64,000 nt of DNA from Stigmatella erecta (GTDB lineage Bacteria; Myxococcota; Myxococcia; Myxococcales; Myxococcaceae), in assembly GCF_900111745.1 (NCBI RefSeq), contig NZ_FOIJ01000009.1:359647-423646 (forward strand), read 5' to 3'. Positions 24,157 to 33,469 of the stretch are shown piece after piece. Under the pieces are notes generated by a model. It was not told the origin of the DNA, did no database searches, and worked only from the letters and a program-made list of their open reading frames with translations. Numbering within the stretch: the stretch's first letter is position 1; each line of letters starts with the position of its first letter. Both the position numbers and the translations under genes were made by a program.

Positions 24157-25673
24157 GCGCTTCCCCGGCGGCGCCCGCCTCGTCCAGTTCGTTCCTGGGC
24201 AAGGCGGGTCCTCTGGTGTTGGCCCGGCTGTTCACCGCCGGGCTGACGCTGTCCATCCCGCTCGTGCTCGCGCGGGTTCTCAGCCTCGAGGAGTACGGTA
24301 CCTATTACCAGCTGTTCCTGATCTCGACGACGCTCTACTACGTCCTGCCGTTCGGCGTGGTGCAGAGCCTCTATTACTTCCTGCCTCGCGCGGAGCACCG
24401 GCGGCCCTACCTCGGGCAGACCATGCTCTTCATGTCCCTTGCGGGCGTGGTGGCCGCGGGGCTCGTCTACCTGCTCCTGGAGCCCGTGTCGGGGCTGTTC
24501 TCCAACCCCCGGCTGATGGACTACCGGCTGCCGCTCGCCGTGTACACGGGGCTCCTGCTGGGCTCGTTCCCGCTGGAGGTGTCGCTCACCAGCCAGGGGC
24601 GCACCCGGCAGTCGGCCGTGGTCTACCTGGCCTCGGACACGCTGCGCGCGGCGGCCATGGTGGTGCCGTGCCTGCTGGGCACCTCCCTGTGGGGGATGAT
24701 GGTGGCGGTGTCGGTGTTCGCCGGCCTGCGCTACCTGGCCACCTGGGTAGTGGCGCTCCGGGGCGCCACGGGGCCGCTCGTCAGCGGCAAGCTGATGCGC
24801 GAGCAGCTCGCCTACGCGGCCCCCTTTGGCGCCGCCATGGCGCTGTCCATTCCCCAGCAGAACGCGCACTTCTATGTGGTGGCGAGCGCGGTGGCGCCCG
24901 CCCTCTACGCGCTCTACCGGGTGGGCTGCTTCCAACTGCCGGTGGTGGACCTCCTTTATACGCCCACGAGCGAGGTGCTGATGGTGCGGCTCGGGGAGCT
25001 GGAGAAGCAGGGCCGGTTGGACGAGGCCGTGGGGGCCTTCCGCGAGGCGTCGGGCAAGCTGGCCTTCGTCTTCCTGCCGTTCGCCGCGTTCCTCTTCGCC
25101 GCGGCCCCGGAGTTCATCTCGGCGCTGTTCGGCGCGAAGTTCCTGCCCGCCGTGCCCGTCTTCCGGGTGAGCGTGCTGGGCGTGGCGCTCTCCATCCTGC
25201 CCATGGATGGGGTGCTCCGGGCCCGGGGCCACACGCGCGCCATCTTCCTGTCCTACCTGGTGAAGGCGCTGGTGACGGTGCCCCTCCTGTGGGTGGGGGT
25301 GCGCTACTTCGGGATGATGGGCGGCGTTGTCTCGTGGGCGCTGGCGGAGGTGGTGGGCAAGGCGACCTTGCTGGTCCGGGTGCCCGCCGCGCTGTCCACG
25401 CCGGAGCGCACGCTGGGCATCCGGGACGTCATCCCCTGGGGCGAGCTGGGCAAGGCGGGGCTGTCGGCCGTGGCGGCGGGGGCGGGCGTGTTCGCGCTGC
25501 GCTTCGGGCTGCTGGATTCGTGGGGCGGGCTGCCCGAGGGCTTCCTGTGGCGCGCGCTGCCGCTGGCCATCGCCGGGGTGCTGTTCGTCATTGGATACAT
25601 GGCGGTGCTGCACGCCACGGGGATCCGCCCGCTTCGCGTGCTGGCCAGCCTCCGGCCCCGCGGGGCGGGGTGA
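24153..25673 (+). CDS. Wzx-type oligosaccharide flippase
   Basis: About 506 residues with 12-14 hydrophobic segments. The N-terminal FLGKAGPLVLARLFTAGLTLSIPLVLARVLSLEEYGTYYQ segment matches the polysaccharide synthesis/Wzx family. The product is predicted to flip lipid-linked repeat units across the inner membrane. The GTG start at 24153 overlaps the deacetylase stop. Confidence 0.9.
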   Translation: MSASPAAPASSSSFLGKAGPLVLARLFTAGLTLSIPLVLARVLSLEEYGTYYQLFLISTTLYYVLPFGVVQSLYYFLPRAEHRRPYLGQTMLFMSLAGVVAAGLVYLLLEPVSGLFSNPRLMDYRLPLAVYTGLLLGSFPLEVSLTSQGRTRQSAVVYLASDTLRAAAMVVPCLLGTSLWGMMVAVSVFAGLRYLATWVVALRGATGPLVSGKLMREQLAYAAPFGAAMALSIPQQNAHFYVVASAVAPALYALYRVGCFQLPVVDLLYTPTSEVLMVRLGELEKQGRLDEAVGAFREASGKLAFVFLPFAAFLFAAAPEFISALFGAKFLPAVPVFRVSVLGVALSILPMDGVLRARGHTRAIFLSYLVKALVTVPLLWVGVRYFGMMGGVVSWALAEVVGKATLLVRVPAALSTPERTLGIRDVIPWGELGKAGLSAVAAGAGVFALRFGLLDSWGGLPEGFLWRALPLAIAGVLFVIGYMAVLHATGIRPLRVLASLRPRGAG

Positions 25674-25758
25674 CGCTCCAATAGGAGGCAGGGGAGGACT
25701 TCCCTCCCCATGCCTGGGTACCTAGGTTGGCCCCACCGCAAGGGATGGGGAGGGAGTC

Positions 25759-26271
25759 ATGGGCGTGGATGCGATGACGTTGTACCGGATGGCGCGCAAG
25801 CTGCACCTTCAGAAGGTTCCGCTGCTGCCGAACCTGCTGCGCAAGGCCATCTACTATCTGCACAGCTCGCACATCCCGTTCGAGGCGGAGATCGGCGAGG
25901 GCACGCAGGTGGGGTACGGCGGCATCGGCGTCGTCATCCACAAGGCCACGAAGATGGGCCGCCACTGCCTCATCTCCCAGCAAGTCACCCTGGGGGGCCG
26001 CTCCGGGCTCGAGGGTGCGCCGGTGATTGGCGACTACGTGCGCATCGGGGCCGGGGCGAAGATTCTCGGCAACATCCACATCGGGGACTTCGCCGTCATT
26101 GGCGCCAATGCCGTGGTGCTCAAGGACGTGCCCGCGGCCACGGTGGTCGCCGGCGTGCCGGCCCGCGTCATCCGCCAGGATCCGGATCCGCTCACCACGT
26201 ATCAGCGCGAGATGGGGCTCCTGCCCCGTATCAAGGAACGCGCGAACACGGCCAAGGACTCGCTTCAGTAG
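25759..26271 (+). CDS. Serine-acetyltransferase-like hexapeptide-repeat transferase
   Basis: A 170-residue left-handed beta-helix acyltransferase. Hexapeptide repeats run from ~50 (IGEGTQVGYGGIGVVIHKATKMG) to ~135 (VIGANAVVLKDVPAATVVAGVPA). It is shorter than CysE and lies in a polysaccharide cluster, so O-acetylation of a sugar is more likely than cysteine synthesis. It follows the flippase by 85 nt. Confidence 0.82.
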   Translation: MGVDAMTLYRMARKLHLQKVPLLPNLLRKAIYYLHSSHIPFEAEIGEGTQVGYGGIGVVIHKATKMGRHCLISQQVTLGGRSGLEGAPVIGDYVRIGAGAKILGNIHIGDFAVIGANAVVLKDVPAATVVAGVPARVIRQDPDPLTTYQREMGLLPRIKERANTAKDSLQ

Positions 26272-26286
26272 GGAAGGCCGGGCGTC

Positions 26287-27348
26287 ATGCGCGTGCTCTT
26301 GATTGGGGATTACCCACCGCCGCACGGTGGGGTGGCGGTTCACGTTCAACAACTTCATCAATTTCTTCGCGGCCGAGGCCTCGAGGCGAAGGTTCTGGAT
26401 ATCGGGAAGGGTGGCCGGCCGGCTCCGGACGTCCTTCCCGTCCAGTCCCTCGCGGGGTTTGGCCTCCGGCTCGCGGGATTCTTGAGCGCTGGGTGGACGG
26501 TGCATGTCCACACCAGCGGCAACAACCCGAAGTCCTGGCTCCTGGCCGCCGCGGCCGGGGTGCCCGGGCCCCGTTCGCCGCGGGTCATCACCCTGCACTC
26601 GGGGCTGCTGCCCGGGTTCCTCGCGGGTGCGCGTTCCCGGCGGCTGCTGGCCCGTGCGGCCCTGGCGGGCTACGCGCGGGTGATCGCCGTGTCCCCGGCC
26701 ATCAAGGAAGCCCTGGTGGGCTGCGGGGTGGCGGAGGAGAAGATCCTCGTGGTGCCGGCCTTCTGCGCCTCGCAGGTGAAGCCGGGGCCCGTGACGGCCG
26801 CCGTGGAGCAGGCCCGGGCCCGGCGCAAGCCGCTCTTGGCCATGGCCCACCACCCCTCGCCCGTTTACGGGCGGATGCTGATGTTCCGCGCGCTGCGGCT
26901 GATCGCCGACGAGCGCCCGGACGTGGGGCTTGCCGTGTTCGGGCCGGGCACCCAGGCGCCGGAGTTCATCCGGGATGCGCGCGAGGCGCGGGTGGCCTCG
27001 CTGCTGGAGGACCTGGGCGAGCTGGAGCATGACGAGGCGCTGGGCCTGATGTCGCGGTGTGATGCGTTCATCCGGCCCACCACGCACGACGGGGACTCCA
27101 TCTCCGTGCGCGAGGCGCTGACGCTGGGGGTGCCCTGCGTGGCGAGCGACGTGTGCACGCGGCCGGAGGGGACCTACCTGTTCCGGGCCGGGCAGGCGCC
27201 GGAGCTGGCCCAGCGGGTGCTGCAGGCGCTCGTGGAAGGGCCCGCGCAGGTGAGCTCGCCCGACGCGGGGCCCGTGATGCTCGAGCTGTATGCGGCGCTG
27301 GCGGCCTCGCAGCCCGCGGATGAACGGCCCATGGCGGCCACGTACTGA
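26287..27348 (+). CDS. Glycosyltransferase, GT4-like (family 1 fold)
   Basis: A 353-residue GT-B enzyme. It begins MRVLLIGDYPPPHGGVAVHV, the usual glycine-rich N-terminus, and near the end carries RCDAFIRPTTHDGDSISVREALTLGVPCVASDVC, the E-x7-E-like donor-binding region. It is likely to add one sugar of the repeat unit. It starts 15 nt after the acetyltransferase. Confidence 0.85.
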   Translation: MRVLLIGDYPPPHGGVAVHVQQLHQFLRGRGLEAKVLDIGKGGRPAPDVLPVQSLAGFGLRLAGFLSAGWTVHVHTSGNNPKSWLLAAAAGVPGPRSPRVITLHSGLLPGFLAGARSRRLLARAALAGYARVIAVSPAIKEALVGCGVAEEKILVVPAFCASQVKPGPVTAAVEQARARRKPLLAMAHHPSPVYGRMLMFRALRLIADERPDVGLAVFGPGTQAPEFIRDAREARVASLLEDLGELEHDEALGLMSRCDAFIRPTTHDGDSISVREALTLGVPCVASDVCTRPEGTYLFRAGQAPELAQRVLQALVEGPAQVSSPDAGPVMLELYAALAASQPADERPMAATY

Positions 27349-27388
27349 CCTTTTCAACCTTCCTAAATTCGGAAACAGGAGATGGAAC

Positions 27389-28591
27389 ATGCGGCGCACT
27401 GAAGACATGGATCTGGCTCGCCGGGCCTTGCGGGGACGGGACCTGGTTGTCTTCTCGAACGACTGGGACGGCGACCCGCTGTCCAAGGTCCACATCATGC
27501 GGATCCTCTCCCGGGACAACCGGGTGCTCTGGGTCAACAGCATCGGCAACCGCGCGCCCAAGGCCAACGCGCACGACATCCAGCGCATCTGGAAGAAGCT
27601 GTCCTCGTTCACCGAGGGCATCCGCGAGGTGGAGCCGAACCTCTTCGTCCTGGCGCCCCTGGCCATCCCGTTCTACGGCTCGGAAGTGGTGCGTGGGGCG
27701 AACCGCGAGCTGCTGCGGCTCCAGGTGAAGAACGCGATGCGCAAGCTGCGCTTCCACCGGCCCATCTCGTGGTCCTTCCTGCCGGCCTCCGCGCCCGTGT
27801 CGGGCACGCTCGGCGAGGAGTTCGTCGTCTACCACTGCGTGGATGAGTTCTCCGCGTTCAGCGACACCAACGGCCGCCACATCGCGGAGCTGGAGGAGCG
27901 GCTGCTGCGCCGCGCGAACCTCGTCATCACCTCCGCCGAGCGCCTGCGCGAGAACAAGGCCAAGGTGAACCCCAACACCGTGCTGGTGCGGCACGGCGTG
28001 GACTTCCAGCACTTCGTGAAGGCGTGCGATGCGTCCACGCCCATCCCGGAGGACATCGCGAACCTGCCCAAGCCCATCATCGGCTTCTTCGGGCTGATGG
28101 CGGACTGGGTGGACCAGGAGGCGATGATCGCCACCGCCAAGGCGCACCCCGAGGGCTCCGTCGTCGTCATCGGCAAGGTGGCGCCCGACTGCGACGTGTC
28201 CAAGATGAAGGAGGTGCCCAACATCCACTTCCTGGGCCGCAAGCCGTACTCGAGCCTGCCGGGCTACAGCCGCGCCTTCGATGTGGCGCTCATGCCCTTC
28301 ACCGTCAACGAGCTGACGCTCAACGCCAACCCGTTGAAGGTGCGCGAGTACCTGGCCGCGGGCCTGCCGGTGGTCTCCACCGACATCCCCGAGGTGCGCA
28401 AGGTGGGGCTGTGCAAGATCGCCACGTCCACCGAGGACTTCGTGCGCAAGGTGGATGAGTGCCTCGCCGAGGGCCCGGGGCCGGACCGCACCCGCGCCGA
28501 GCGCATCTTCCACGAGAGCTGGGATGCGCGCGTGGAGGAGATCCGCTCCTTCGTGGGCGAGGCGATGATCAAGGCGGGCCGGGGCCTGTAG
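27389..28591 (+). CDS. Glycosyltransferase (GT-B fold), second of the cluster
   Basis: A 400-residue protein. VVFSNDWDGDPLSKVHIMRILSRDNRVLWVNS near the start and the C-terminal FDVALMPFTVNELTLNANPLKVREYLAAGLPVVSTDIPEV block are typical of GT1/GT4 enzymes. The ATG at 27389 is preferred because GGAGATGG lies ~7 nt upstream. It is the last gene of the polysaccharide cluster and ends 7 nt before the convergent DUF4350 gene. Confidence 0.85.
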   Translation: MRRTEDMDLARRALRGRDLVVFSNDWDGDPLSKVHIMRILSRDNRVLWVNSIGNRAPKANAHDIQRIWKKLSSFTEGIREVEPNLFVLAPLAIPFYGSEVVRGANRELLRLQVKNAMRKLRFHRPISWSFLPASAPVSGTLGEEFVVYHCVDEFSAFSDTNGRHIAELEERLLRRANLVITSAERLRENKAKVNPNTVLVRHGVDFQHFVKACDASTPIPEDIANLPKPIIGFFGLMADWVDQEAMIATAKAHPEGSVVVIGKVAPDCDVSKMKEVPNIHFLGRKPYSSLPGYSRAFDVALMPFTVNELTLNANPLKVREYLAAGLPVVSTDIPEVRKVGLCKIATSTEDFVRKVDECLAEGPGPDRTRAERIFHESWDARVEEIRSFVGEAMIKAGRGL

Positions 28592-28598
28592 GAAAGCC

Positions 28599-29783
28599 TC
28601 ACTCCGGAGAGAAAGACGCGCGGCCGGTGATGACATCCTCCAGCCGCGCGTACCGGGCCGCGATGCGGGCATAGTCCCGCGGCGTCACGGCCGGTTGATC
28701 CAGCGCGCGGGCGAGCTGCGCGCGGGCTTCCAGGTAGTGCCGCGCGGGAATCCCACAGCGCTGCTCCAGCAGCCGGGCCGCTTCCTCCTCGGAGAGCGTG
28801 AGGGCGATGCCCAGCCGCTCGTGCATGAGCTGGCGCAGGCCGTGGGCCAGCTCGGGCAGCAGCTCGCGCTCCACGCGGGAGCGGCGCGCGAGCCACCCCA
28901 TGGAGCGGGCGTACTCGAGCGACGAGCGGTGCCGCACGGGCTGCAGGGGCCTGGGGGCGCCGAAGCGCGTGCCCCGGGACACCGCGTAGAGCAGGCCCAC
29001 CGCCAGGCACTGGAGCGCGAACACCCAGATGCCCCGGGACAGGGGCGGGGGCGGCGCGGCGGCGTGGTGGAACTCGTCGAAGCGCAGCGGCCCCCGGGCG
29101 GCCAGCGCCTCCCAGAAGCGCAGGTTGTCCAGCAGCTCCAGGCGCCGGTTCTCCGCGAGGTCCGCCCCCGCCGCCACGTACACCTCGCCCTGGCCCAGGC
29201 CCAGCCGCCACAGCCCCACGGCGTTCTCCAGGCCCGCGAGCGGCACGGCCTCGGGCCGGCCCACCGTGACGCCCCGGTCCCGGGAGACCCGGAGGCTCTT
29301 CACCCCGTGCACCGCGCCCGCCGGCAGCCACACGTCCAGGGTGGTGCCCCCCAGATCCTGCGTGTCCGCGGGCAGGCCGCGCTCCCGGGTGGGCAGCAGC
29401 GGGCCCTGGTCCAGCTCCAGCCACAGCGACAGCGCGGGTTGTCCCTGCTCCTTCGCGTGCGAGACGAGGACGACGAGCGTTCCCCCGCCGCGCACGAAGC
29501 GCTCCAGGGCCGCCACCTCCCCGGGGCTCACGGCCCGGGCCTGGGGGGCGGGGAGGACGAGGGTCCGGGTGTCCGGGGGCAGCGACTCCAGGGAGTCCCG
29601 ATGGGCCTCCACCGGGGCGCCGCCCTCCTTCAAGTAGAGGTACAGCGCGCGCAGCCCGAGCGGGCCGGGGTTGTCCACGGAGGGCACCGTGGACTCGGGG
29701 GGCGCCTGCCGCACGACGAGCCCCAGCGCCGCCGCGAGGGTGATGAGCAGGCCGAAGAACAGGGCCGTGCGCAGGTTCCTCAT
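28599..29783 (-). CDS. DUF4350-domain membrane protein
   Basis: A 394-residue protein. An N-terminal membrane helix (~5-24) is followed by a DUF4350 region: PSVDNPGPLGLRALYLYLKEGGAPVE and LERFVRGGGTLVVL. A second helix near 255 (IWVFALQCLAVGLLYAVSRGTRFG) precedes a cytosolic tail. Such proteins usually occur with DUF4129, DUF58 and MoxR-type ATPase genes. The ATG overlaps the DUF4129 stop (ATGA). Confidence 0.8.
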   Translation of the reverse strand: MRNLRTALFFGLLITLAAALGLVVRQAPPESTVPSVDNPGPLGLRALYLYLKEGGAPVEAHRDSLESLPPDTRTLVLPAPQARAVSPGEVAALERFVRGGGTLVVLVSHAKEQGQPALSLWLELDQGPLLPTRERGLPADTQDLGGTTLDVWLPAGAVHGVKSLRVSRDRGVTVGRPEAVPLAGLENAVGLWRLGLGQGEVYVAAGADLAENRRLELLDNLRFWEALAARGPLRFDEFHHAAAPPPPLSRGIWVFALQCLAVGLLYAVSRGTRFGAPRPLQPVRHRSSLEYARSMGWLARRSRVERELLPELAHGLRQLMHERLGIALTLSEEEAARLLEQRCGIPARHYLEARAQLARALDQPAVTPRDYARIAARYARLEDVITGRASFSPE

Positions 29784-30658
29784 GCTGGGGCTCCCGGCGG
29801 CGAGCGGTGCAGCCGCTCCACCTCGTCCACGAAGCGGGCGGCCTCCTCGGCGGGCACGGGGGACAGCGAGTAGAACGCCTGGTCGTACCAGCGGGTCAGC
29901 CGCTCCACCTCCTGGACGAGGGAGGCGGGGGCGCCGCGGGCGGGCAGCTCGGCGGCGAGCTCACGGTTCGTCTTCACCCGGTCCGGGCGCGCCAGCCGCC
30001 GCTCCTCCAGCGTGGAGAGCAGGGCGAGCAGTCCCTGGCGGATGGCCTCGCGCGGATCCGGGACGAGCGCCGCCCGGGCCCGCTGAAGGTGCTCGCGCGG
30101 GGAGTCGAGTGCGAGCGGGGAGGCGGCTCCAGCGGCCGCCACGGGGGCCAGGGCCGGGGGGCGCCGCCAGCGCCGCAGCCGCAACAGGCCCCAGAGGATG
30201 ACGGCCAGCGCCAGCCCCAGCATCACCGCCCGGGTGGCCACGGCGAAGCCCTGGGCGCCCCGGGACTGGAAGAAGCCGTCCATCCAGGCCTCTAGCTCCC
30301 GGAGCAGACGCTGGACGAAGTCCGAGTTGCGGCGGCGGGCCTGGGCGAACTCGGGACGGTCCAGGATGGCCTGGAGCCGGTCCCGGCTGCCCGCGGGGAG
30401 GGGCTCCTGGAGGGCCGCGGCGTCCTGGAGCGCGCAGGCTTCCTTCAGCCGGGTGGCCCCCGTGTGGGCCTGGGCCTCGGGCGTCCTGTCCTCGGGGAGG
30501 CTCAGGGGGAGGCCTCCCGCGCGCGCCTCGAGCTCCCGCATGAGGGCGGCGGCCTCGTCCGGCCGGTCCGCGGCGAGCGCTTCGAGCCGCTGCGCGCCGT
30601 CCCGTAGGTCCGTGCAGGGCAGCGAGGCCAGGAGCAGGGGCAGGGCGAGGGTCAGCAC
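29780..30658 (-). CDS. DUF4129-domain membrane protein
   Basis: A 292-residue protein with a signal-like N-terminus and a central membrane helix (~150-168, TRAVMLGLALAVILWGLLRL). The C-terminal segment REAIRQGLLALLSTLEERRLARPDRVKTNRELAAELP...VERLTRWYDQAFYS fits DUF4129. Together with the DUF4350 gene it forms part of the module often built around a MoxR ATPase, but that ATPase gene is not adjacent here. Confidence 0.8.
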   Translation of the reverse strand: MLTLALPLLLASLPCTDLRDGAQRLEALAADRPDEAAALMRELEARAGGLPLSLPEDRTPEAQAHTGATRLKEACALQDAAALQEPLPAGSRDRLQAILDRPEFAQARRRNSDFVQRLLRELEAWMDGFFQSRGAQGFAVATRAVMLGLALAVILWGLLRLRRWRRPPALAPVAAAGAASPLALDSPREHLQRARAALVPDPREAIRQGLLALLSTLEERRLARPDRVKTNRELAAELPARGAPASLVQEVERLTRWYDQAFYSLSPVPAEEAARFVDEVERLHRSPPGAPA

Positions 30659-30679
30659 GGGGCGCTCACGGCAGGGGCC

Positions 30680-31705
30680 TCAGGCGGTGGGGCGGGGCGC
30701 ATCGAGGCGGCGCTCGAGGTCCAGCCCTTCGCGGCGCATTCGCATGTCCAGGTAGAACATGGCGGAGAAGACGAGCGCGAGCGGCGTGAAGATCGACTGG
30801 CCCACCACCTGGAACAGCTCCACGGGGACCAGGAGCGTCTGGGGGATGGGGTTGGCCGCCACGGAGGCCGGATCGAACGGGTTGGCGTAGGAGAGGCGGA
30901 CGATCCAGGCGGGCAGCCCGGAGACGAAGCTGATGGCGATGAGGATGCCGGACATGACGGTGAGCAGAATCATCGCCCGGACCTTCACATGGCCCAGGAA
31001 CCCGGGCTGGACGCGCCCGGAGATGAGCCGCCCGGAGCGCCGGAAGGCGGCCACGGCGCCCAGGTCCTCCATGGCGAACACCGGGGCCAGCAGCGAGAAG
31101 CGCAGGAAGTACCAGAGGACCGCGGCCAGGAAGCCGAGGAGGGCCAGGAGGGCCCCCCCGGAGATCAGCACGATGCCCACGAGGCTGGAGGCCCCCGCGC
31201 TGTCCCGCGCCACCAGGAACCCCACCCCGAGCAGGAGCGCGCCCGGGAGCACCATGAGCAGCGCCGCGCCCACGGCCCAGAGCTGGGACAGGAGGTAGGC
31301 GCCCGTGAGGGAGGCCAGCTTGGCCCAGCCCCGCCGCAGGCCATCGGAGGGACGGGCCGCCTCGCCGAACTGGTGGGGCACCACGTAGCGGGTGACGGCC
31401 AGGGTGGCCAGCCAGTAGTTCCAGATGAGCACCAGCCAGAGCGCCGAGGAGGTGGCCAGGACGGCGCCGGCCTCTCCGAGCACGGCGAACGGATCGCTCT
31501 GGGTGGCGGCGCTGTCCTGGAGCAGGGCGGTGCTGCGCTCCAGGGAGAGCACCACCGTCTTGGTGAGGATGTAGTTGACCAGCTCGAAGCCGAAGCTCAG
31601 CAGGAACAGGGGCTTGAGGTGGGCGCGCCAGAAGGTGGCCGAGCGGTCGATCATCTCGCCGAGCGCCAGCGGACGCGGCTCCTGGATTCCGGGGGAGGGC
31701 TTCAC
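30680..31705 (-). CDS. Polytopic membrane protein upstream of DUF4129/DUF4350
   Basis: A 341-residue protein with about six long hydrophobic segments and a repeat-like layout. The N-terminal RPLALGEMIDRSATFWRAHLKPLFLLSF segment recalls glycerophosphodiester-phosphodiesterase-type membrane domains, but no catalytic domain is attached. It lies 21 nt upstream of the DUF4129 gene. The function is unknown. Confidence 0.65.
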   Translation of the reverse strand: MKPSPGIQEPRPLALGEMIDRSATFWRAHLKPLFLLSFGFELVNYILTKTVVLSLERSTALLQDSAATQSDPFAVLGEAGAVLATSSALWLVLIWNYWLATLAVTRYVVPHQFGEAARPSDGLRRGWAKLASLTGAYLLSQLWAVGAALLMVLPGALLLGVGFLVARDSAGASSLVGIVLISGGALLALLGFLAAVLWYFLRFSLLAPVFAMEDLGAVAAFRRSGRLISGRVQPGFLGHVKVRAMILLTVMSGILIAISFVSGLPAWIVRLSYANPFDPASVAANPIPQTLLVPVELFQVVGQSIFTPLALVFSAMFYLDMRMRREGLDLERRLDAPRPTA

Positions 31706-31775
31706 GGGAGGCGCAGCATACGTGTCCCCTGGCTGTCAACGCACACGGATCTAATGAAGTCAGGGCGGATCTCGC

Positions 31776-31781
31776 TATAGT
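31776..31781 (+). promoter_or_regulatory. TATAGT -10-like element close to a start codon
   Basis: TATAGT ends 6 nt before the ATG of the next gene, so transcription would begin at or near the ATG, giving a leaderless mRNA. No good -35 hexamer is visible, so the call is tentative. Confidence 0.3.
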
Positions 31782-31787
31782 CCGCTT

Positions 31788-32207
31788 ATGTTCATTGCCC
31801 TTCGCCCGCTCGCCGCCTCGGCCCTGGCGTTGATGCTGGCCTTGCCCGCCGCCGCGGCCGAGCCCTCGTCTTCCGCCTCCGCTCCGGGGGTTCAGGTCCC
31901 CACCGTGGATGCCCCCGTGCGCTCCCCTGAGCCGTTTCTCCGGGGCCACCGCTACGCCTTCGCCGCGGGCGGCGCGCTGCTGCTGGGCGGAATCGGCGTG
32001 GGCTTCTTCGCGCGCGGTGAGGCGCGGCGGGCCGACAGCCTGGAGTCGGCCCGCGAGGCCAGCTCGGCGCTGCACCGGGCGCGCGCGGCCTCCGCGACCG
32101 CCAACGTGATGTACGGGGTCGCCGGGCTCACCCTGGCGTACGGGCTGTTGCTGGAGTTCCTCCCCGAGCCCGCCGCGGATGCGGCGAGCCTCACCTACCA
32201 CTTCTGA
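31788..32207 (+). CDS. Small secreted or membrane protein of unknown function
   Basis: A 139-residue protein. The signal peptide ends near LPAAAAEP. Two later hydrophobic segments (YAFAAGGALLLGGIGVGFFA and ANVMYGVAGLTLAYGLLLEFL) flank an Ala/Arg-rich helix. It is the first of three small genes read in the same direction. It is not recognised. Confidence 0.6.
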   Translation: MFIALRPLAASALALMLALPAAAAEPSSSASAPGVQVPTVDAPVRSPEPFLRGHRYAFAAGGALLLGGIGVGFFARGEARRADSLESAREASSALHRARAASATANVMYGVAGLTLAYGLLLEFLPEPAADAASLTYHF

Positions 32208-32215
32208 GAGAGCCC

Positions 32216-32743
32216 GTGGACGCAAGGTCGAGAGGTGGTTTTCTGGCGCTCGCCACCGTGCTGTCGGTGGCCGGGTGCATCATCTCCCAGGATGATGCCG
32301 TGAACCGCGCGTGCACGTCCGATACGGACTGCCCCCAGGCGTATGCCTGCCTGGAGCTGGGCGCGCAGCGCACGTGCGAGCTCATCTATCCGCCCTCGGT
32401 GGACGCGGGGCCCTCGGATGGAGGCCCTGGAGACGGCGGGGTGGTGCCCACGTACTGCGATGTGCAGCCCATCCTGAATGCCTCCTGTGTGTCGTCCTGC
32501 CATGGCGCGGACAACAGCAGCAGTGGCCAGAGGGGCTTCCGCCTGGACTACTACGAGCCCGAGGACGGCGGGGTGAAGGGCGCCAAGGCCATGGCCGACC
32601 GCATCAAGGCCCGGACGTTCGACGTGCGCACCATGCCGCCTGGCAGCTTCAGCCCGCAGCCCACCGACGCCGAGCGCGCGCGCGTGGCGCAGTGGGTGAC
32701 GGGCGGCGCACTGCCCTGTGCCCCGGATGGAGGGGGCAACTGA
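32216..32743 (+). CDS. Cytochrome-like lipoprotein with CX3CH motif (copy 1)
   Basis: A 175-residue lipoprotein (GTG start; lipobox SVAGC). An N-terminal Cys-rich part (CTSDTDCPQAYACLELGAQRTC) and an Asp/Gly/Pro-rich linker precede a domain like the Planctomycete-type cytochrome c: YCDVQPILNASCVSSCHGAD, then MADRIKARTFDVRTMPPG. The heme site reads C-VSS-CH, one residue longer than the canonical CXXCH. MPPG gives a likely distal Met. It is adjacent to a clear paralogue. Whether heme is bound is unknown. Confidence 0.65.
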   Translation: MDARSRGGFLALATVLSVAGCIISQDDAVNRACTSDTDCPQAYACLELGAQRTCELIYPPSVDAGPSDGGPGDGGVVPTYCDVQPILNASCVSSCHGADNSSSGQRGFRLDYYEPEDGGVKGAKAMADRIKARTFDVRTMPPGSFSPQPTDAERARVAQWVTGGALPCAPDGGGN

Positions 32744-32750
32744 ACCCATC

Positions 32751-33296
32751 ATGACAAGAGCCGTTACGAGTCTATACGTCAGCGCCGCGATGGTCCTCGC
32801 CGGCTGCTCCATCTCGGTGACCGACTTCGCGGGGAAGACCTGCGCGGCCGCCGAGGATTGCCCCGACCCCTACGTGTGCGTCGCGGCCCGTGCCGGGGCC
32901 GGGCGGACGTGTGAGTCGCTGGGGCTGCCCGACGTCGCCGATGGCGGCACCGAGCCGCTGCCGGATGGCGGCGACGGGCCCGTGCCCACCTGGTGCAACG
33001 ACGTCAGGCCCATCCTCCTGGCCAACTGCATCTCGGGGTGCCACGGTGAGATGACCGGCGGCAGTGGCCGGCCGGATTTCCGGCTGGACGCTTACGAGCT
33101 GGATGGCGGGACGCCCAAGGGCGCCAAGGCCATGGCCGAGCGCATCAAGGTCCGGACCTACGATGACCGGAACATGCCCCCGCAGGGGCTCCCCGCGCCC
33201 ACCGATGCCGAGCGGGAGCTCGTGGCCCGCTGGGCCGCCGCGGGCGCGCCCGAGTGTGGACCCCCCTTGGATGGAGGGACGGACGGCGGACCCTGA
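32751..33296 (+). CDS. Cytochrome-like lipoprotein with CX3CH motif (copy 2)
   Basis: A 181-residue paralogue of the gene 8 nt upstream. Lipobox VLAGC, the same Cys-rich N-terminus (CAAAEDCPDPYVCVAARAGAGRTC), linker and domain: WCNDVRPILLANCISGCHGEM, MAERIKVRTYDDRNMPPQ. The motif is again C-x3-CH (C-ISG-CH). The start is placed at the ATG beginning the signal peptide; upstream ATGs in the same frame are less likely. Confidence 0.65.
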   Translation: MTRAVTSLYVSAAMVLAGCSISVTDFAGKTCAAAEDCPDPYVCVAARAGAGRTCESLGLPDVADGGTEPLPDGGDGPVPTWCNDVRPILLANCISGCHGEMTGGSGRPDFRLDAYELDGGTPKGAKAMAERIKVRTYDDRNMPPQGLPAPTDAERELVARWAAAGAPECGPPLDGGTDGGP

Positions 33297-33469
33297 CGCC
33301 GTGCCCGAAGTCCAGGCGGCCCCTTCAGCCCCCGGCCGCCTGGTTGCTTCCCCTGGGACGCGGCGCCCGTTTGGCAAGCGCTCCTCAAGGTGGATTCAAG
33401 CCCCCACTTTCTGCCCACAACCGCTGGGGGGCCCTCGCTCCCCGGCTCGGCACAAAAGGGGAGCATGTC

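Noticed and set aside
30666..32225. 519-codon minus-strand frame
   Set aside because: Overlaps the membrane protein gene in another frame and has Arg/Gly/Pro-rich shadow composition.
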